This document shows, in pieces, positions 46,532 to 58,222 of a DNA stretch of 64,000 nt. Every line of letters begins with the position of its first letter. The first letter of the stretch is position 1. Source of the stretch: Amylostereum areolatum (Eukaryota; Basidiomycota; Agaricomycetes; Russulales; Stereaceae). Location of the stretch: the NCBI GenBank assembly GCA_012932865.1, contig SAXG01000011.1, positions 1 through 64,000 on the forward strand, written 5' to 3'. Both the position numbers and the translations under genes were made by a program. The notes below the pieces were generated by a model that was not told the DNA's origin, did no database searches, and saw only the letters and a list, made by a program, of their open reading frames with translations.

Positions 46532-48412
46532 ATGTGGTGCGTAATTCGCTCCCAGCTCTCACCTACTGTCGCCCCTCAGCCCCCTTCGCCCAGGTCGCTC
46601 CTTCCCCGTCCGCTGCTCTCCATCGTCGGCGCTATCGCCCTCTCCCCCCTCCTCGCTTCCGCCGGTCAGGTCAACATCACCGTCGACGACATCGATGCCT
46701 CCATCCAATACCTCTCTGCCGCAGCCTGGTTCTCCTCCCGCAACGCATCCGGCTGCGCTTTCTGTCTCGCCCCCGTCAATGCCGCTATCGCCTTCAAGAG
46801 CACCTGGCACCATGGCCTGCATATCATTCCCACCAACGACGCCGACGACACGCCTAATACGCATGTAGACGACGACGACGACGACGACGATGACCACGAC
46901 CACGACCACGACGATCACGACAGCGGCAAGGGACGGGGGAAAGGAAACGGTCGACGGCAAAGACGGCTCACTCGGCGGGAGGATCGCGGTGAACCGCGCG
47001 GCATATACCTCGAAGACCCAGACGCCGCCGCGCCCGTGACCGCCTCCCCGTTTACGGTCCCAAAATTCGACGCGGACGATCCCCAGTTCGTCGACGCCCC
47101 CGTCACCGCCCAGTTCAACTTCACCGGTCAGTTTCCCCGATTTCCCCCCGTCCCAGGCTCTGACGATGCACGTCGCAGGCACGGCGATCTACCTCCTCGG
47201 CCTGCTCCCCCTCTTCCCCCCCGCCAACTCCAATAGCACCCCCACCACCGTCAACCTCACCTTCACCCTCGACTCCCGGTCCGCGGGCACGTTTCTGAAC
47301 GTCCCCTCCTCGGACGGGCCCTTCGACTTTGCGCCGAACACCACCCTTCTCGCCCTCACAGGCCTCGTCGACGCCCGACACACCCTCACGGTTTCCCTCG
47401 GGCCCAACTCCGTCCTCCTGCTCGATTCGTACGTCTACACGCAACAAGACCTCGAAGACACCGGCGGCGGTAGCACCACCGCGCCCAATTCTCCGGGCGG
47501 ACCAACCGCGGTACCCAGCTCGGTCGCGCGCCCCAACACCTCCGAATCCAGCTCCGAGTACGTCTCCTTGTCCCCCCCCTCCCCTCCCCCTTCTCCCGTC
47601 ATTTCCCCGTCCTTACCCCCCGAATCCCCAGCACGACCAAGAAACACAACACCGAAACCTTCGCCGCGGCCGTCGGCGCCTCCCTCGGCGTCCTCTCCAT
47701 CGTCGCCTCCTGTCTCGCGCTCAGCATCATCCGCCGCCGCCGCCGCTCCGCACAGCGCGAACGCGAGCTCGCCGCCGCCGCCGACGGGGCCGTCCCGCAG
47801 ATGGCCATGATCGGCCCCGCCCCGTTCGTCCCGCGCTTCTTCCCGGGCACGGTGCCCGCCCACCCCCCGCCGTACGCCGGTCCGCCGGGCTTCGCTCGCG
47901 CGGGCGACGGCGGGGGCTGGGAGGAGGACATGGACGGGCTCGAGGACGTTCCGCCCCCGTTCACGGTCGCGATCGCCCAGCCGACGTCGCCGCTGCTGGC
48001 GAGCCTCCTCGCCGCGCCCGCGATGGCGCTCCCGCCGCCGAGGAGCCTCCGCGCGGGAGCGGGAGGGAGCGGCGCCGATGGCGAGGGGGACCCGGGGGGA
48101 GCGAGCACGGATACGCCGCTGCTGGGCGCGTCGAGTTCGCGCTCGCGTCGGTCGAGCTACAGGAGCGCCGCGCCGCGCTCGAGGGCGTCGTCGGTCGTCG
48201 TGCCGCTGATGCAGGCGGACGCGCTGGCGGCGGAGGGAAGGGGAAGGGGGCCGCGACCGACGGAGGGATCGGCGCACGCGGCGGCGGGGGGACAGCTGCG
48301 CGGGGACGAGTCGGAGGGACACGAAGACGAGGTGGGGACGAGGACGGGGGGAGATCGGTCAACGTCCGCGCCGATACCGAGCATCCACCCGGACGCTGAC
48401 GAGGTCCCGTGA
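46532..48412 (+). CDS. secretory-pathway protein with one transmembrane helix, basidiomycete type
   Basis: An N-terminal signal-like segment (LLPRPLLSIVGAIALSPLLASAG) leads to a lumenal/extracellular part: NITVDDIDASIQY, CAFC, FKSTWHHG, an Asp/His tract encoded at about 46868-46922, then AQFNFT spliced to GTAIYLLGLLP. NLTFTLDS, AGTFLNVP and LDARHTLTVSLG-like strands follow (the last seen as LVDARHTLTVSLG). After a second clear intron (about 47561-47630) comes one helix (FAAAVGASLGVLSIVASCLALSII) and RRRRRS as stop-transfer. The Pro/Ser-rich cytoplasmic tail ends DADEVP. This plan matches a large unnamed basidiomycete family of one-helix proteins with a jelly-roll-like ectodomain. The start may instead be ATG 46453 joined through a 43-nt intron (GTGCGT...CCTCAG) that removes the region after 46535. 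Confidence 0.65.
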
Positions 48413-50586
48413 TGGCGTGGTCGTGCGGTTCGCTTCCCAGGTGAGTTTCGCGCCGTCCACGTCCTTGTCGTCGGGGCGTATTTTTCGTTTTTCGTTTCGC
48501 GCGCGCGTCGCGGTTTCCGTCGCGGGGGGGGTGGGGGTGGACTCGAGCGGGCAAGACGTCGTCGATTCGCTCCCTCCGCATCGGGAAGCGCTTTCCTTTT
48601 CCTTGCGCCACTTACCGCTGCGGCGGAGCCTTTCTGCTCCCCCCCTACGAATCGTTTTTACCTTTGTTGGCGTTGCTTCTTCTTTTTTTTCTTTCGTTCG
48701 CCCTCCCACCCTCTCGGTGCGGCGCCTCTGTCCCGGCGGTACCGTCTGTTCTCCGCCTTTTACCATGGGTGCCGGGTGGGGGGAGGATACCACCGTCTCG
48801 GGTGGGGCGTGTGTCCGCGTCGCCGAGCGATTGATTCCTGACCCAGCGGCCGTGAGGCCCTCTCGCACGGCGGGGCACTGTGGGTGCGCCTGGCGCTATT
48901 TTAGGGGCCGTGCACCTATTTTCCGCCCTCGTACGATTTGGGTTTTTCGTTTTCTCTCTCTCTCTCTCTCTCTCTTTCGGTTCCCTCGTCCTGGCGTGTT
49001 TCAATGGAGTGGGGACATTGCGCTGACGAACGCGCTCCGCGTTTCCACACAGGCACGCCGTCGCTTTTGGATCTGAGGTTTCATGAAGCTTGAGCGCAAC
49101 CCCTCACGTTCGTTGATTGGACTCGTCGTCGTCGGGTCGTGTGTTCGTTCGCAGCGCGCTGTACATATGGTCGTACTTACTACGTCCCGGGTCCTCCGTC
49201 CCTCCCGCCCTCCCCTCCCTCCTTATCCCACTCACTCGCATCCCACCCCTCTCACGGCCTATACCGTACTGTACGGCGCGAGGCCCCCGACGCTGGTTTT
49301 GTGTGTTTTTAGATGTGTGTGTATACGACCGGTCTCCTCGTGCTTGTTTTTCCTTGTCGCATCTTTAGTAGTTTAGTTTTTAACCCTCACTCGGCGCGCC
49401 TTCGTTGCGACGTTCAATATTCCTTGTGACACCGCGCGCAAACGTCAATGAATATCCAGCCGCCTGTCGATGTATCCTCGAGGGGGGAAGGGGCTGATCG
49501 CTTCAAAGTCAACTTGTCACTGGCGTGCAGGGGTACACGTTAGTGGCACGTCCCCTGGCTTTCGTGGGGAGCTTCTGGACGTGTTGCGCGATGGCACGCG
49601 CTGCGAATGCAAGTACATAAGTACGTGGTTATACAATTCGTCCGGGGAGAGAGTCTGTTTGAAGAAGACGGAGGCTGACGGAGGTCGCCGTCAGGGGCGA
49701 GGAGCGCCGCCGCGTGTAAAAGGAGTTCACGGAATTCGCGATAGAGTTGGACTGTTGGACTTGCGCGGGCGAGGCGGGGATGCGAGACGCACGCGGTGTT
49801 CCGATCCGCGCGCTCTTCTCGGACTCGGACGCTGTTAGGCAGCGACGACTTTTTTTTTTTTTGCCTAACCCACTTCGAGTTCGGCCAGCGAGTCCCACAG
49901 CTCGACACTCACACCGCCGCAGCATCTGATTCCCTCCGGATCCCTCGATCAATATCACTGCTGATCCAGCCAACGTATTTAAAACGAACGCACACGCCGA
50001 TACGAAAATTCAAAATCTGTCCGATCTGACCCCCGTCCGAAAAACCTCCGTCTGGTCTGATGTCAGATCCATATGCGTACGGATCGGCGCCGTGGCCGGG
50101 AGGCCCGGTGGCATCTCAGCGTCATTGAACGTTGAACGTTGAACTTCGCCGTCTCTCGACTCTCTACCGCCGTGACCTGGCGCAAGTCCGTCTCGCTCGA
50201 CGCTGTCGCCAAACGAGCAACTTCGCACCTATGAAAAGCAGCAGGACAGATATAAAGATCTAGTACTTAGTCTACAGCTACTCTGTGTACCCCGTCCATC
50301 TTAGGTCCACCCTCGCAAACTTCACCAATTACCACTTTGAGTTTCAGCTGCATGCCGTCTGAACGTGAACACCGATCTCCCAATGCTCACGGATCGTCTG
50401 CTACGTCGACACTGATCCTGCAATCCGCACGACCTGTATGTAGATTGACCTCTGATCTGTAATCCTCACGGAAGTACCCCCGAACAAGCAACCCTGAGTA
50501 TAGCCTGCCATACAGTTAATACACGATGCACGACCACCCCACCCTCTCGCGCTTGCGCCGTCCATCGTCCATTGTCCGTTCCTCCG
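48413..50586. other. intergenic region, no gene recognised
   Basis: GC-rich at first, with a CT tract near 48954-48976 and a T run near 49850-49861, then nearer average composition. Open frames on both strands have no motif. A GTTGAAC tandem lies at 50125-50144. Confidence 0.45.
50125..50144 (+). repeat. tandem heptamer TTGAAC-GTTGAAC-GTTGAAC
   Basis: Two perfect GTTGAAC units preceded by ATTGAAC, the same element as at 42824-42844. Confidence 0.85.
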
Positions 50587-50599
50587 CCTAATCCGTGAA

Positions 50600-51160
50600 C
50601 ATGCCCCCGCTCTCCGCCGACTGGGGATCCCCGCGCCCGCCCAGGACGCGCACCTCCTCCCTCGCGGCCGCCCTGCGCTCCCCCTCGGCTTCCTTCTGGA
50701 GCGACTGGGCGCTTCGGCTGGCGACGTTCCCGGTGGGCGCGGCTGGGGACGTTCAACATCGCAGGGCGGGATGCGCGCGTGCAAGGGGAAGAGGGATTCA
50801 ACTAAGTGAGTATGCGGAGGGGCGCCGCCGGGTCGCGCGGACGGACGGGCGGACGGACGTACGGCTTGGATCGGATTTGGGGTAGACTTGGCCTGGGTTT
50901 TCGGGCGTGGCGGGCGGGGGAAGGCCGTCTCCGTGTTGGTTCGGGAACTTGGCGTCGGCTAGGGGGGGGTTCCGTCGTAAGTTCGTGGATCCGGACAAGC
51001 CGCAGGCTGGTACGCCGACGGAGGAGCCTGGGAGCGCGCGCGGAAGAGGGACGTACCTTCGCCTAAGGTTGCGGAAGGCATGGTCGCGCTATGGGATGCG
51101 GAGGCGTTCGAGGGATGTGTGAAGGTGTTTGAGGATGGGCCGGGGTGGTGTGAATGAAAG
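50600..51160 (+). CDS. doubtful hypothetical gene, frame uncertain
   Basis: From ATG 50600 a frame begins MPPLSADWGSPRPPR and includes ASFWSDWALRLATF. A neighbouring frame gives GTFNIAGRDARVQGEEGFN, which appears to continue as LSEYAEG only after a one-base shift near 50807. Downstream, FRRKFVDPDKPQAG (about 50980-51010) and VAEGMVALWDAEAF...DGPGWCE (about 51070-51159) look like protein in different frames that introns or errors could join. I recognise no family. The pieces are in plausible order on one strand, which is the only reason to list it. Confidence 0.2.
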
Positions 51161-51628
51161 GGTGGGTGGTTAGGTTGAAAGTCGGGAGGCCGAGAGCTGT
51201 CGTCATATGTGGCGGGAGCAAATGACGCGTGACGTCATCTCCGTTGAAACTTCCATTGTCCGCGACCGACACGACTTGAACGCAGGCGTACGCGTGCTTG
51301 AAGGGTACAATATTGACTGCCTCCAATTTCGCAGACAATGCGTCGTCTCGGAAAAATCCGGCCGTTAAGATTGCAGACCTACTCGGCGAGGGAACGTCAG
51401 TTGAAACCAGACCAGTCAATGGGCGCGAGATATAAGCGGTGACACTTACTGAGTCACTCGAGGCGACATCGTGATTTGGAGAACCGGGATGAGCAAGAGC
51501 AAGAACTGGAACCACTGAGCGAGGCTCCCATCACGACCCGTGTGCGTGGCAGCGTGCATGGCATACACAAAGAAGATGGAACATAGGGCAGATTTACAGT
51601 AGAACGTGAACGACGTGCGTGGACGATT

Positions 51629-54424
51629 TTACAGGGTAAGTGAGGTGGATGGACTCGAGTGGGTCGCCCTCGAGCTATGAGAGTACTTAGCCCTTTTGGC
51701 AGGACGCCCCGAATCAGCCTGCGACGCTCGACGGGTTTCGCTGATAATTTGTAGGTTGGTCGCCATCGAGGTTGTCCCAGCATCCTTCGGAAGGAGATGT
51801 TCGGGGAGCTGGTCCTCTGCACGGTCATCCTGGGGCCATTCAACCTCTCTTTGCTCCACAAAAAGTTTGAAAGCCTCTTCGAAAGACCGAGACGACTGCA
51901 GCGCAACGAGGGTCCGATCCCTTTGTTCGGCACGCATCTTGGCTTGTGCGCTGAGGTTAGCGTCGAAGTCTCGCAGAGCGTCCACCGTTTCGTCTTTTTG
52001 CTCCTTGGTGCCAGTGGCGATGCGCTTTTTCCCTCTGCGTCCAGTGGATGCCAAAGTTTCGTTTTGAGTGACTGGGAGAGGGGTGGCCTCGGTCGCCGCC
52101 TTGTGGGCCATAGCAGCTTCCAGGTAGATGCCTTGAAAGTAGTTGCGCAGCCTGTTCATCAAGCCAACGAGAGGTGCTGGTAGGGGTCCCAGTTCCAGTT
52201 CGGAAGGTGAGAATGTCAAGCAGGCGAGCATTGCCCGTCTCGCACTGCCACCTGTAACCTCGCCGTTTTTTCCAACTGTGTGATCATCGAAAACCGCCAT
52301 AAACGCTTTGGGGAAGTTCGTGTCGTTTGTGTAACCAGCAGGTCGATACTTGAGGATGTGGTGGAAAAGAACGAGCACAAAAGACTCCAAATCGTCGCGG
52401 AAGAGGTGATCTCTCGCCAGCGGATACATGAACAGTTCCACGGACATGAACTGGAGGGTTCCCTAAGAATAAGGTCAGATAAGTGTGACTTGATTGAGTG
52501 AACAAGGATGGCACATACTGTTCTCCATCGCCGTCGTGCGCCCATAGTGGCCTCGAGAAATCTATTTCGACAGAGGTCCCAGTCGATTAGCATTCCTCGC
52601 CCCTCTTCATCGATTAGAATGTTTCCGGCGCTGATATCACGATGCAAGATGCCGGCATCTTCATACGCCTTGGAGTGACCTGGCACATTGTGAAATGTAA
52701 GCACGGAGAGGACAATATCCTTCGAGTGTTCACTCACAAACAATGACATCCCAGAGGACGCTACAAAGTTCCCATGTACTCGTGAACGTGTTCAAGGCCC
52801 GGCCGACCTTCCCGAGGACAAATCGATGGTGCGTGTGTGGTTGACAACCTTTCGCCTGGTAGGCCCAGTCGGCGCTCACATAATTATGGGTTACTGTCTG
52901 TTGGAATCCACCGCCATCCGGGACATCGCCTCCGTAACGATAGTCGGGAAGATAAGGAACGCCGTGCTTTTGAAGGTGCTCGTAGACTTCGCCCTCGACG
53001 GGCATCCCGTCAAGGGAGATCCTCCAGGTGTCCTTCATGTACACAATCTCCGGCTTGGCGAGATCGGTGACGTCGACGCCAACGTATCCGAACGTCGCTC
53101 GACCAGGGAAGGAATGAGGATAAGACTCCGGGCGACCGGCGACAACGACATGACAGGTACCATGATCCCAGACCTCGAAACGACGGAACTCTTCGTCTTT
53201 GGCAGGCAAAGGGATCTTTCGCTCTTTTTGGCGTGCATCGTCGAACGCATCGCGAGCTGCCTTATCCTCGCTCGGAGAGGGGGCCGAGACCGTGGTGTCG
53301 AACCCGCGCTGAGCAGGAGACATGTGGTTGAATCTCCAGAGAAACTCGGCGAGGTAGCTTGTGTCCATCCAGTTGAAGGCCTCTGAAAACACGACGCCGC
53401 CGCGGTCCCAGCGCATGAGGCGTGCTTCTTCCTGCAGGATGACGACGGAGAAAGCGAAGACGCGACTCGAGTTCTCGAACAACGTCATCGCATACGAGGC
53501 GAACTGGCCTCGCGCCCCGCCCGCCTTGTTCTCCAAGTGCCTCGGGTCACGGTCCTTGCGGTTAGGCAGGTCGGAGGGGGTGGTGAAAAGGTCCTCGGTC
53601 CGCTTTCCGTCTTTGAACTTGAGATCCCAAAGCAACTGCATCTTGCCGAATATTTCGCGGTAATGCTTTGATTCGGCTTCCGTTACGGCGGAGCGACCGC
53701 GTTTGGGGGGTGCAGGGTGGGATGGCAGCGTATCGGGGTTGGGAAGAGAGATGGGTACTGATTCTGAGGGAACGGGGATGTCGTGGGTTGAGGGATTGTT
53801 GTTGGATGCCGGAGAGACGCTATCCGTATCCATGGGGGTGGCACCAGCCATCGAACCGTTCGTGTCATTGTTGTTGGCATCGACCTCAAACGATGTTTGA
53901 TTGAAGGGATTGTCCCTCCTGTTGAAGGTGCCGACGTCAGGTTTGCGATACAGACCAGAGCTTTCGCCGCGTCCCGGCGTCGCGTGCATATCTTCGTGGT
54001 GCAAGTCTGGACAGAATGGTGCGATAGCTGCGATCTGACGAGAAAACCAGCATTGTTAGACATGAAGCACGCCTACGATAGCAGCGAAGCTGCGAGCATG
54101 GACACATACCAAGTTGGTTTCATTCACGCGTCCGGCGAGCCTATCAAAGTGTATATCTCCTGGACGTGGTTCGGGTGTTTCAGCCAGGAAGTCGTCCATA
54201 AAATCTTGCACAGGCATTGGCCCGACCCAAAATCCTTTCATGTCCATGTCGTATTTCGCGTAGAGAACGTCCGTTTTAGGTGATCGGCGCGTAGCGTAAC
54301 GTTGTCCAGCTCCAGGAGAGGGTCTGGGCGGCGTGTGCTGAAGATTAGTTCGAGGGTCACTGGCAGCTTCCACCCTGCCAGGATCTGCGGGCTTGTTCGG
54401 CGATGAAGTTGGCTGAGGAGACAT
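51629..54424 (-). CDS. FunK1 fungal-type protein kinase, copy 2
   Basis: Four exons on the minus strand. Exon 1 (ATG 54424, MSPQPTSSPNKPADPG) carries DMDMKGFWVGPMPVQDFMDDFL, matching the start of copy 1. After an intron of about 80 nt comes IAAIAPFCPDLHHEDMHA and the long kinase exon: YAMTLFENSSRVFAFSV, EARLMRWDRGG, FLWRFNHMSPAQRGFDTTV, DTWRISLDGMPVEGEVYEHL, YRYGGDVP. The next exon has HRDISAGNIL (about 52617-52646) and MLIDWDLC; the last has DDLESFVLVLFHH, GLMNRLRNYF and a Lys/Arg-rich region (GRRGKKRI). Unlike copy 1 the catalytic loop is a standard HRD. All exons read in frame. The C-terminus (RPAKRAKYSHSSR) could be nuclear targeting. Substrates are unknown. Confidence 0.86.
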
Positions 54425-54489
54425 TTTGTCGGCAGTAGTAGTGGGGGAGAGGAGAGAAGGTTCACTTACGGGGGGAAATTGTACTCGAG

Positions 54490-54497
54490 TATTTATA
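54490..54497 (-). promoter_or_regulatory. probable TATA box of FunK1 copy 2
   Basis: TATAAATA on the minus strand, 66 bases upstream of the start codon at 54424. A GTAAGT in the leader (near 54465-54470) could be a 5'-UTR splice donor. Confidence 0.55.
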
Positions 54498-55177
54498 TGC
54501 GATGCCTCTCGCTATTGCGCTTGAGGGTCAATGGCGAAGATAATGGGAAGACGTTGGCGGTGCCTCTGGTACATTGTTCGTGTTGGTGTCACGGAACGGT
54601 GCCGGATCACCGGTGGCACCCGGGCCGTTTGCTGCCGTTTGTCCGCTCCCCCGGGCCTCCGCAATTGCAGTTCGCATCTTTCCCAGTCGCTGTTCAGAGT
54701 AGCACCTGGTGAAGGCTGGCGTGTCTTGAACGCTGGACTCGTAGTAGTACGTTCTAAGTTGATGATGATGCACTAATTTCACGCGTTACACCACCGCTTA
54801 CTGGCATTCGAAGATACTTAATGACAGACTCGCCGGTTGAAGTCGAAATGACTGGGAACTTGTCCGCCGTCTCCATATCCTCAGATCGACATGTAAGTGT
54901 ACCAGCGGTCGTCACAAAGTTCCAAAAGGAACAATAGCCCACGAAGGTGACCCCGGGCCCAGTGGCGCCACGAGAATATATTGATTTTCCGGTCATGGGA
55001 CCCTCGGCGAAGACAGAGGCAGACCACGGTCCACCATGCGAAAGAAAAAGATGGATCGATTGCGGAGAATGCACTCGTCGGGGTCACTGAACCGTTTGTT
55101 CCGCACGTAATGTACAAGGATATTATGCCTACAAATCATACATACATAAAATAGCAATGCTACCAACGATCCGATGC
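54498..55177. other. intergenic region between FunK1 copy 2 and the dehydrogenase
   Basis: No gene recognised. Should hold the FunK1 upstream region and the 3' flank of the minus-strand dehydrogenase gene. Confidence 0.4.
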
Positions 55178-56568
55178 CTACTGAGGAATGTGGAGTTTGC
55201 TTACAAGGCCATGCTGGTCCATGATCTTCGCCTTCCAATCACGCTCGACTTCTGCCAGGTCCCAGTTCACGGAAACGTATCTGTGTGTAGGTACGAAGAT
55301 CATCAGCGTCGTATTCGGCGACCTTGATTAAGGAGATGTTACCTTCCGCTCAGCCAGTCCGCCCGTCCTGAAGTGAGATAAAGAAGCGACGCGGCCGAGA
55401 GCCGCGGAGAATCGTACGTGGAGATCTCCCAGCCCGTTCCATCTGATAGGTCGCTCTTCACGACGCCGGGGTGCACGGAGAACGCCTTGACTTTCGGGTG
55501 TTCTGTATCTCACCTCCATCAGAACGCACGTAAAAATGAAAGATGGAAGGATGTACCAAGGACGATGTACTCAACAAGACGGTTGATTGCATGCTTGGAG
55601 ATATGGTAGTCGCTCGCTCCAGGAAAGCGCATGTGCGACGCCTCGGCGGAGATCACGACGATGTAGCCCGCGGTCTTCTCGAGTAAGTGAAGGGAAGGTC
55701 TATAGCCCCTGATCAGCGAGGTACTAGACAAGGTGCATCATAGTAGGAAAATTACAAACCGGACAAAGTTGAATACCCCACGGGTGTTCACTTCAAAGGT
55801 ATTCCACCACGCGTCCGGACACTTCAGTGACAGAGCTGTGGCAACATTCATCAGCCCCCCTCCACACTTGCGCGGTCCCAGGAGAAAAAACGTACGCTTA
55901 TCCCACGACGTCAACACTCCTGCATTCGCCACCAACACATCAATCCTGCCAAACCTTGCCACCGTCGCATTTACTGCGTCCTCCGCCTTATGCCCATCAC
56001 GAACGTCCAGCGCGAACGTCAGCACCTGCGCGTCCGGCCTTTCTCTCGAGATCACACCGCGCGTCTGGTCGAGGCCTTCCTGGTCGCGCGCTACGAGGGC
56101 AAGGCGCGCGCCCGCGCGGGCGTAGTGCAGCGCGATCTCGAGGCCGATACCGCGCGATGCGCCGCTGACGAGCACGACCGCGTCCGTGAATGTTTGCGCG
56201 CGGAAGTGGGCGGTGGGATCGATCGCGGGGTAGATGTCGTGCCGGCGCGTGACGGGGAGCGTTTCGTCGAAGCCGATCATCTTGCTGAAGTCTGGAGCTG
56301 GTTTCTTTGCGATTGCAGTTTCCCGAGAACGTGTCGCGGAGGTGGGTAGGGAGGTGGAGAAAGGACGCGTCGAGAACGGGGAGAAACTGTGAACGAAGCA
56401 CGTCGGCTCGACAGAAGTGAGAACGCAGACATTGAAAGGGGGTCTGATGCCCCCAAACTGGGGGAGTACTTGTACCGGCGCGCGACGAGCGTCTGAGAGG
56501 GCGCGTTCTCTCGAGGCGATTCGGATCAGTATAGACGTGGTACGGCATGCTCGGGTTTGGAGAAGCAT
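55178..56568 (-). CDS. short-chain dehydrogenase/reductase, possibly mitochondrial
   Basis: Minus-strand, multi-exon gene. The first ATG (56568) gives an Arg/Ser-rich leader without acidic residues early on (MLLQTRACRTTSI, FSTRPFSTSLPTSATR) that resembles a mitochondrial presequence. A later ATG at 56280 (MIGFDETLPVTRRHDIYP) is the alternative start. The Rossmann fold shows VVLVSGASRGIGLEIA (NAD(P) glycine motif), ALDVRDG, VLVANAGVLTSWDK, then after the intron 55836-55895 FEVNTRGVFNFVR. Further exons give GYIVVISAEAS, the catalytic YHISK (about 55596-55608), VHPGVVKSDL and YVSVNWDLAEVERDWK, ending LHIPQ. The active-site Tyr-Lys pair is present. Substrate unknown. The exons read in frame. Confidence 0.82.
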
Positions 56569-57920
56569 TTTGCGGCGGCGTGAATCCAATTCGGTGTAGA
56601 ATAGACGGATGAGGGGTTGGCGTTGGAGAGTGGGGACTTGTGATGTCGAGTGGCGAAGACAGTGGGATTGGAATTGGGTGTATCGGAGATGACTGTGGGG
56701 CGGTGTGTACGGCACCGGAGGAAGGAGAAGACAAGGATTTTTAGTCGCCGGAGTGTTCGTGGTGTAGTCTCGTGCTGGATGTCCGGCGAATTCACTAGCA
56801 TTGTATGAACGTGTCGTGGGCCTTCGGCTTGAGTGAGTTCAAGGGTTCCCCAGGACGGTGAGAAGATGTACTCGAGAAGAGCCATGTAGATCGCCGCGAG
56901 GTTTTGGTGGGGGGTGTCAATATGTTATGAGTCCTTGTACAGAAAAGATGAGCCGTGTGGCATTCCAGACTTACGATACTCGATGCGCGCAGAAGTTGTT
57001 AGAAGTCGGAACGTCCAAGGCGAGACCACAAAGACCGGCACTGAGTGTTTGTGCGCACCTACGTACATACGCAGTTGACGGCATAGCCATGGCGTTTCAA
57101 GTGGTGAGCATACCATCCCCTCGAGTTCCATATGCCTTTAGAGGTAATTGGCAGTTACAGAGCAGTATACTTGAGCAGTACCGTCGACGCCAGTCACCAG
57201 AGACCAGGGTCCAGAGACGAACGCCAACCAAGTTCATTTCCTGCGCGCCTTTAAGTATGTCAAAGTCTCCCTGACATCGAATGGTCGGGAATATCGTGGA
57301 ACAAGTTACCAGTCATAACGTCGGCGCAGTGGCGCACACAAGTCAGAATAAAAGCCAGCGAAAGCCAAAAAAGCTGCTCGAAAAATTATCATTGGCTCTG
57401 ATGCTCCGGAAGATGGCGGCCCGGCCGATCCTCTCCTGTTCCCCATGGTTCAACCCCAGTGAGAAACCGTCATACCTACGGCCCTACGGGCTTTACCTGG
57501 TCTCTGTAGTCGTTACCCGGTGGCAGTTCTGCGGCGAGTTTTCATTCATAATGGCGCAGGGAAGCTGACCTTATTTAGTCTGCTTTTCTCCGCGACGCGC
57601 TTGTCGAGTGAGAGGGGGAGCTCGCTGATTGGTTGAGCGACCTTATCGAGACACGTTATCGCAGAACAATATTATTTGAAGTAATAGATCAACGCACTGA
57701 ATGCGATGTCGACGACGATTCTTCACCATCTTTGGGCTCCTCCTCATTCCGTGGAAAAGCATAAGGCAATGCAATACGAGGTGTGCATATGAATCCTACT
57801 CATTTGTTCCAACCAGTGTACCCAACGACTTCAAGCACTCAGGCTTCAGGCTTCACCGGTCACCGGTCACCACTGTGCGTTAGGTCTCGTTAGGTCCATT
57901 ACTAACCCCCGCGGCACACA
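56569..57920. other. intergenic region, no gene recognised
   Basis: Several frames of 60-140 codons (56858-57274, 57281-57568, 57701-57883 plus) show no motif. Confidence 0.4.
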
Positions 57921-58222
57921 ATGCTTTCCATTGCGACGATGATGTACTACGAGGACGACGCGCTGTCCACGCGCTCCATGCACGGTGTCATGAAGAACAT
58001 TGCCCATCACTCACTGTAAGTGCGGGCGTAATAAGATGTGTGGGAAGGACAGCTGGAAGAAGGTCATTGTTTGCATCGTCTCCTACGGTCGGCAGAAGAG
58101 CAACCTTTGCGCGCTATCCGTCATTGCGGCCATGGATGCGCACCACCACGTACCACTGGCAAGAAGGACAAAAAGCACCGTCAATTGTTGCAGCCCACTG
58201 CATCTACGAATACACCACTCAA
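57921..58222 (+). pseudogene. chitin synthase gene fragment (relic)
   Basis: About 100 codons match the start of the catalytic region of division-1 chitin synthases, in family order but across three frames. The first block is MMYYEDDALSTRSMHGVMKNIAH (57939-58006). After a one-base shift comes KDSWKKVIVCIVSYGRQKSN...LSVIAAM (about 58048-58134), where the family has VSDGR. After another shift comes QEGQKAP...IYEYTTQ (about 58160-58220), where the family has an EGIAK...IYEYTTQ stretch. Similarity then stops. The glycosyltransferase QxxRRW and other catalytic motifs are absent, so this cannot make an enzyme. Unlike the giant gene, STE12 and VPS36, it is truncated and substituted at conserved sites, so it is a true relic. 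Confidence 0.75.
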
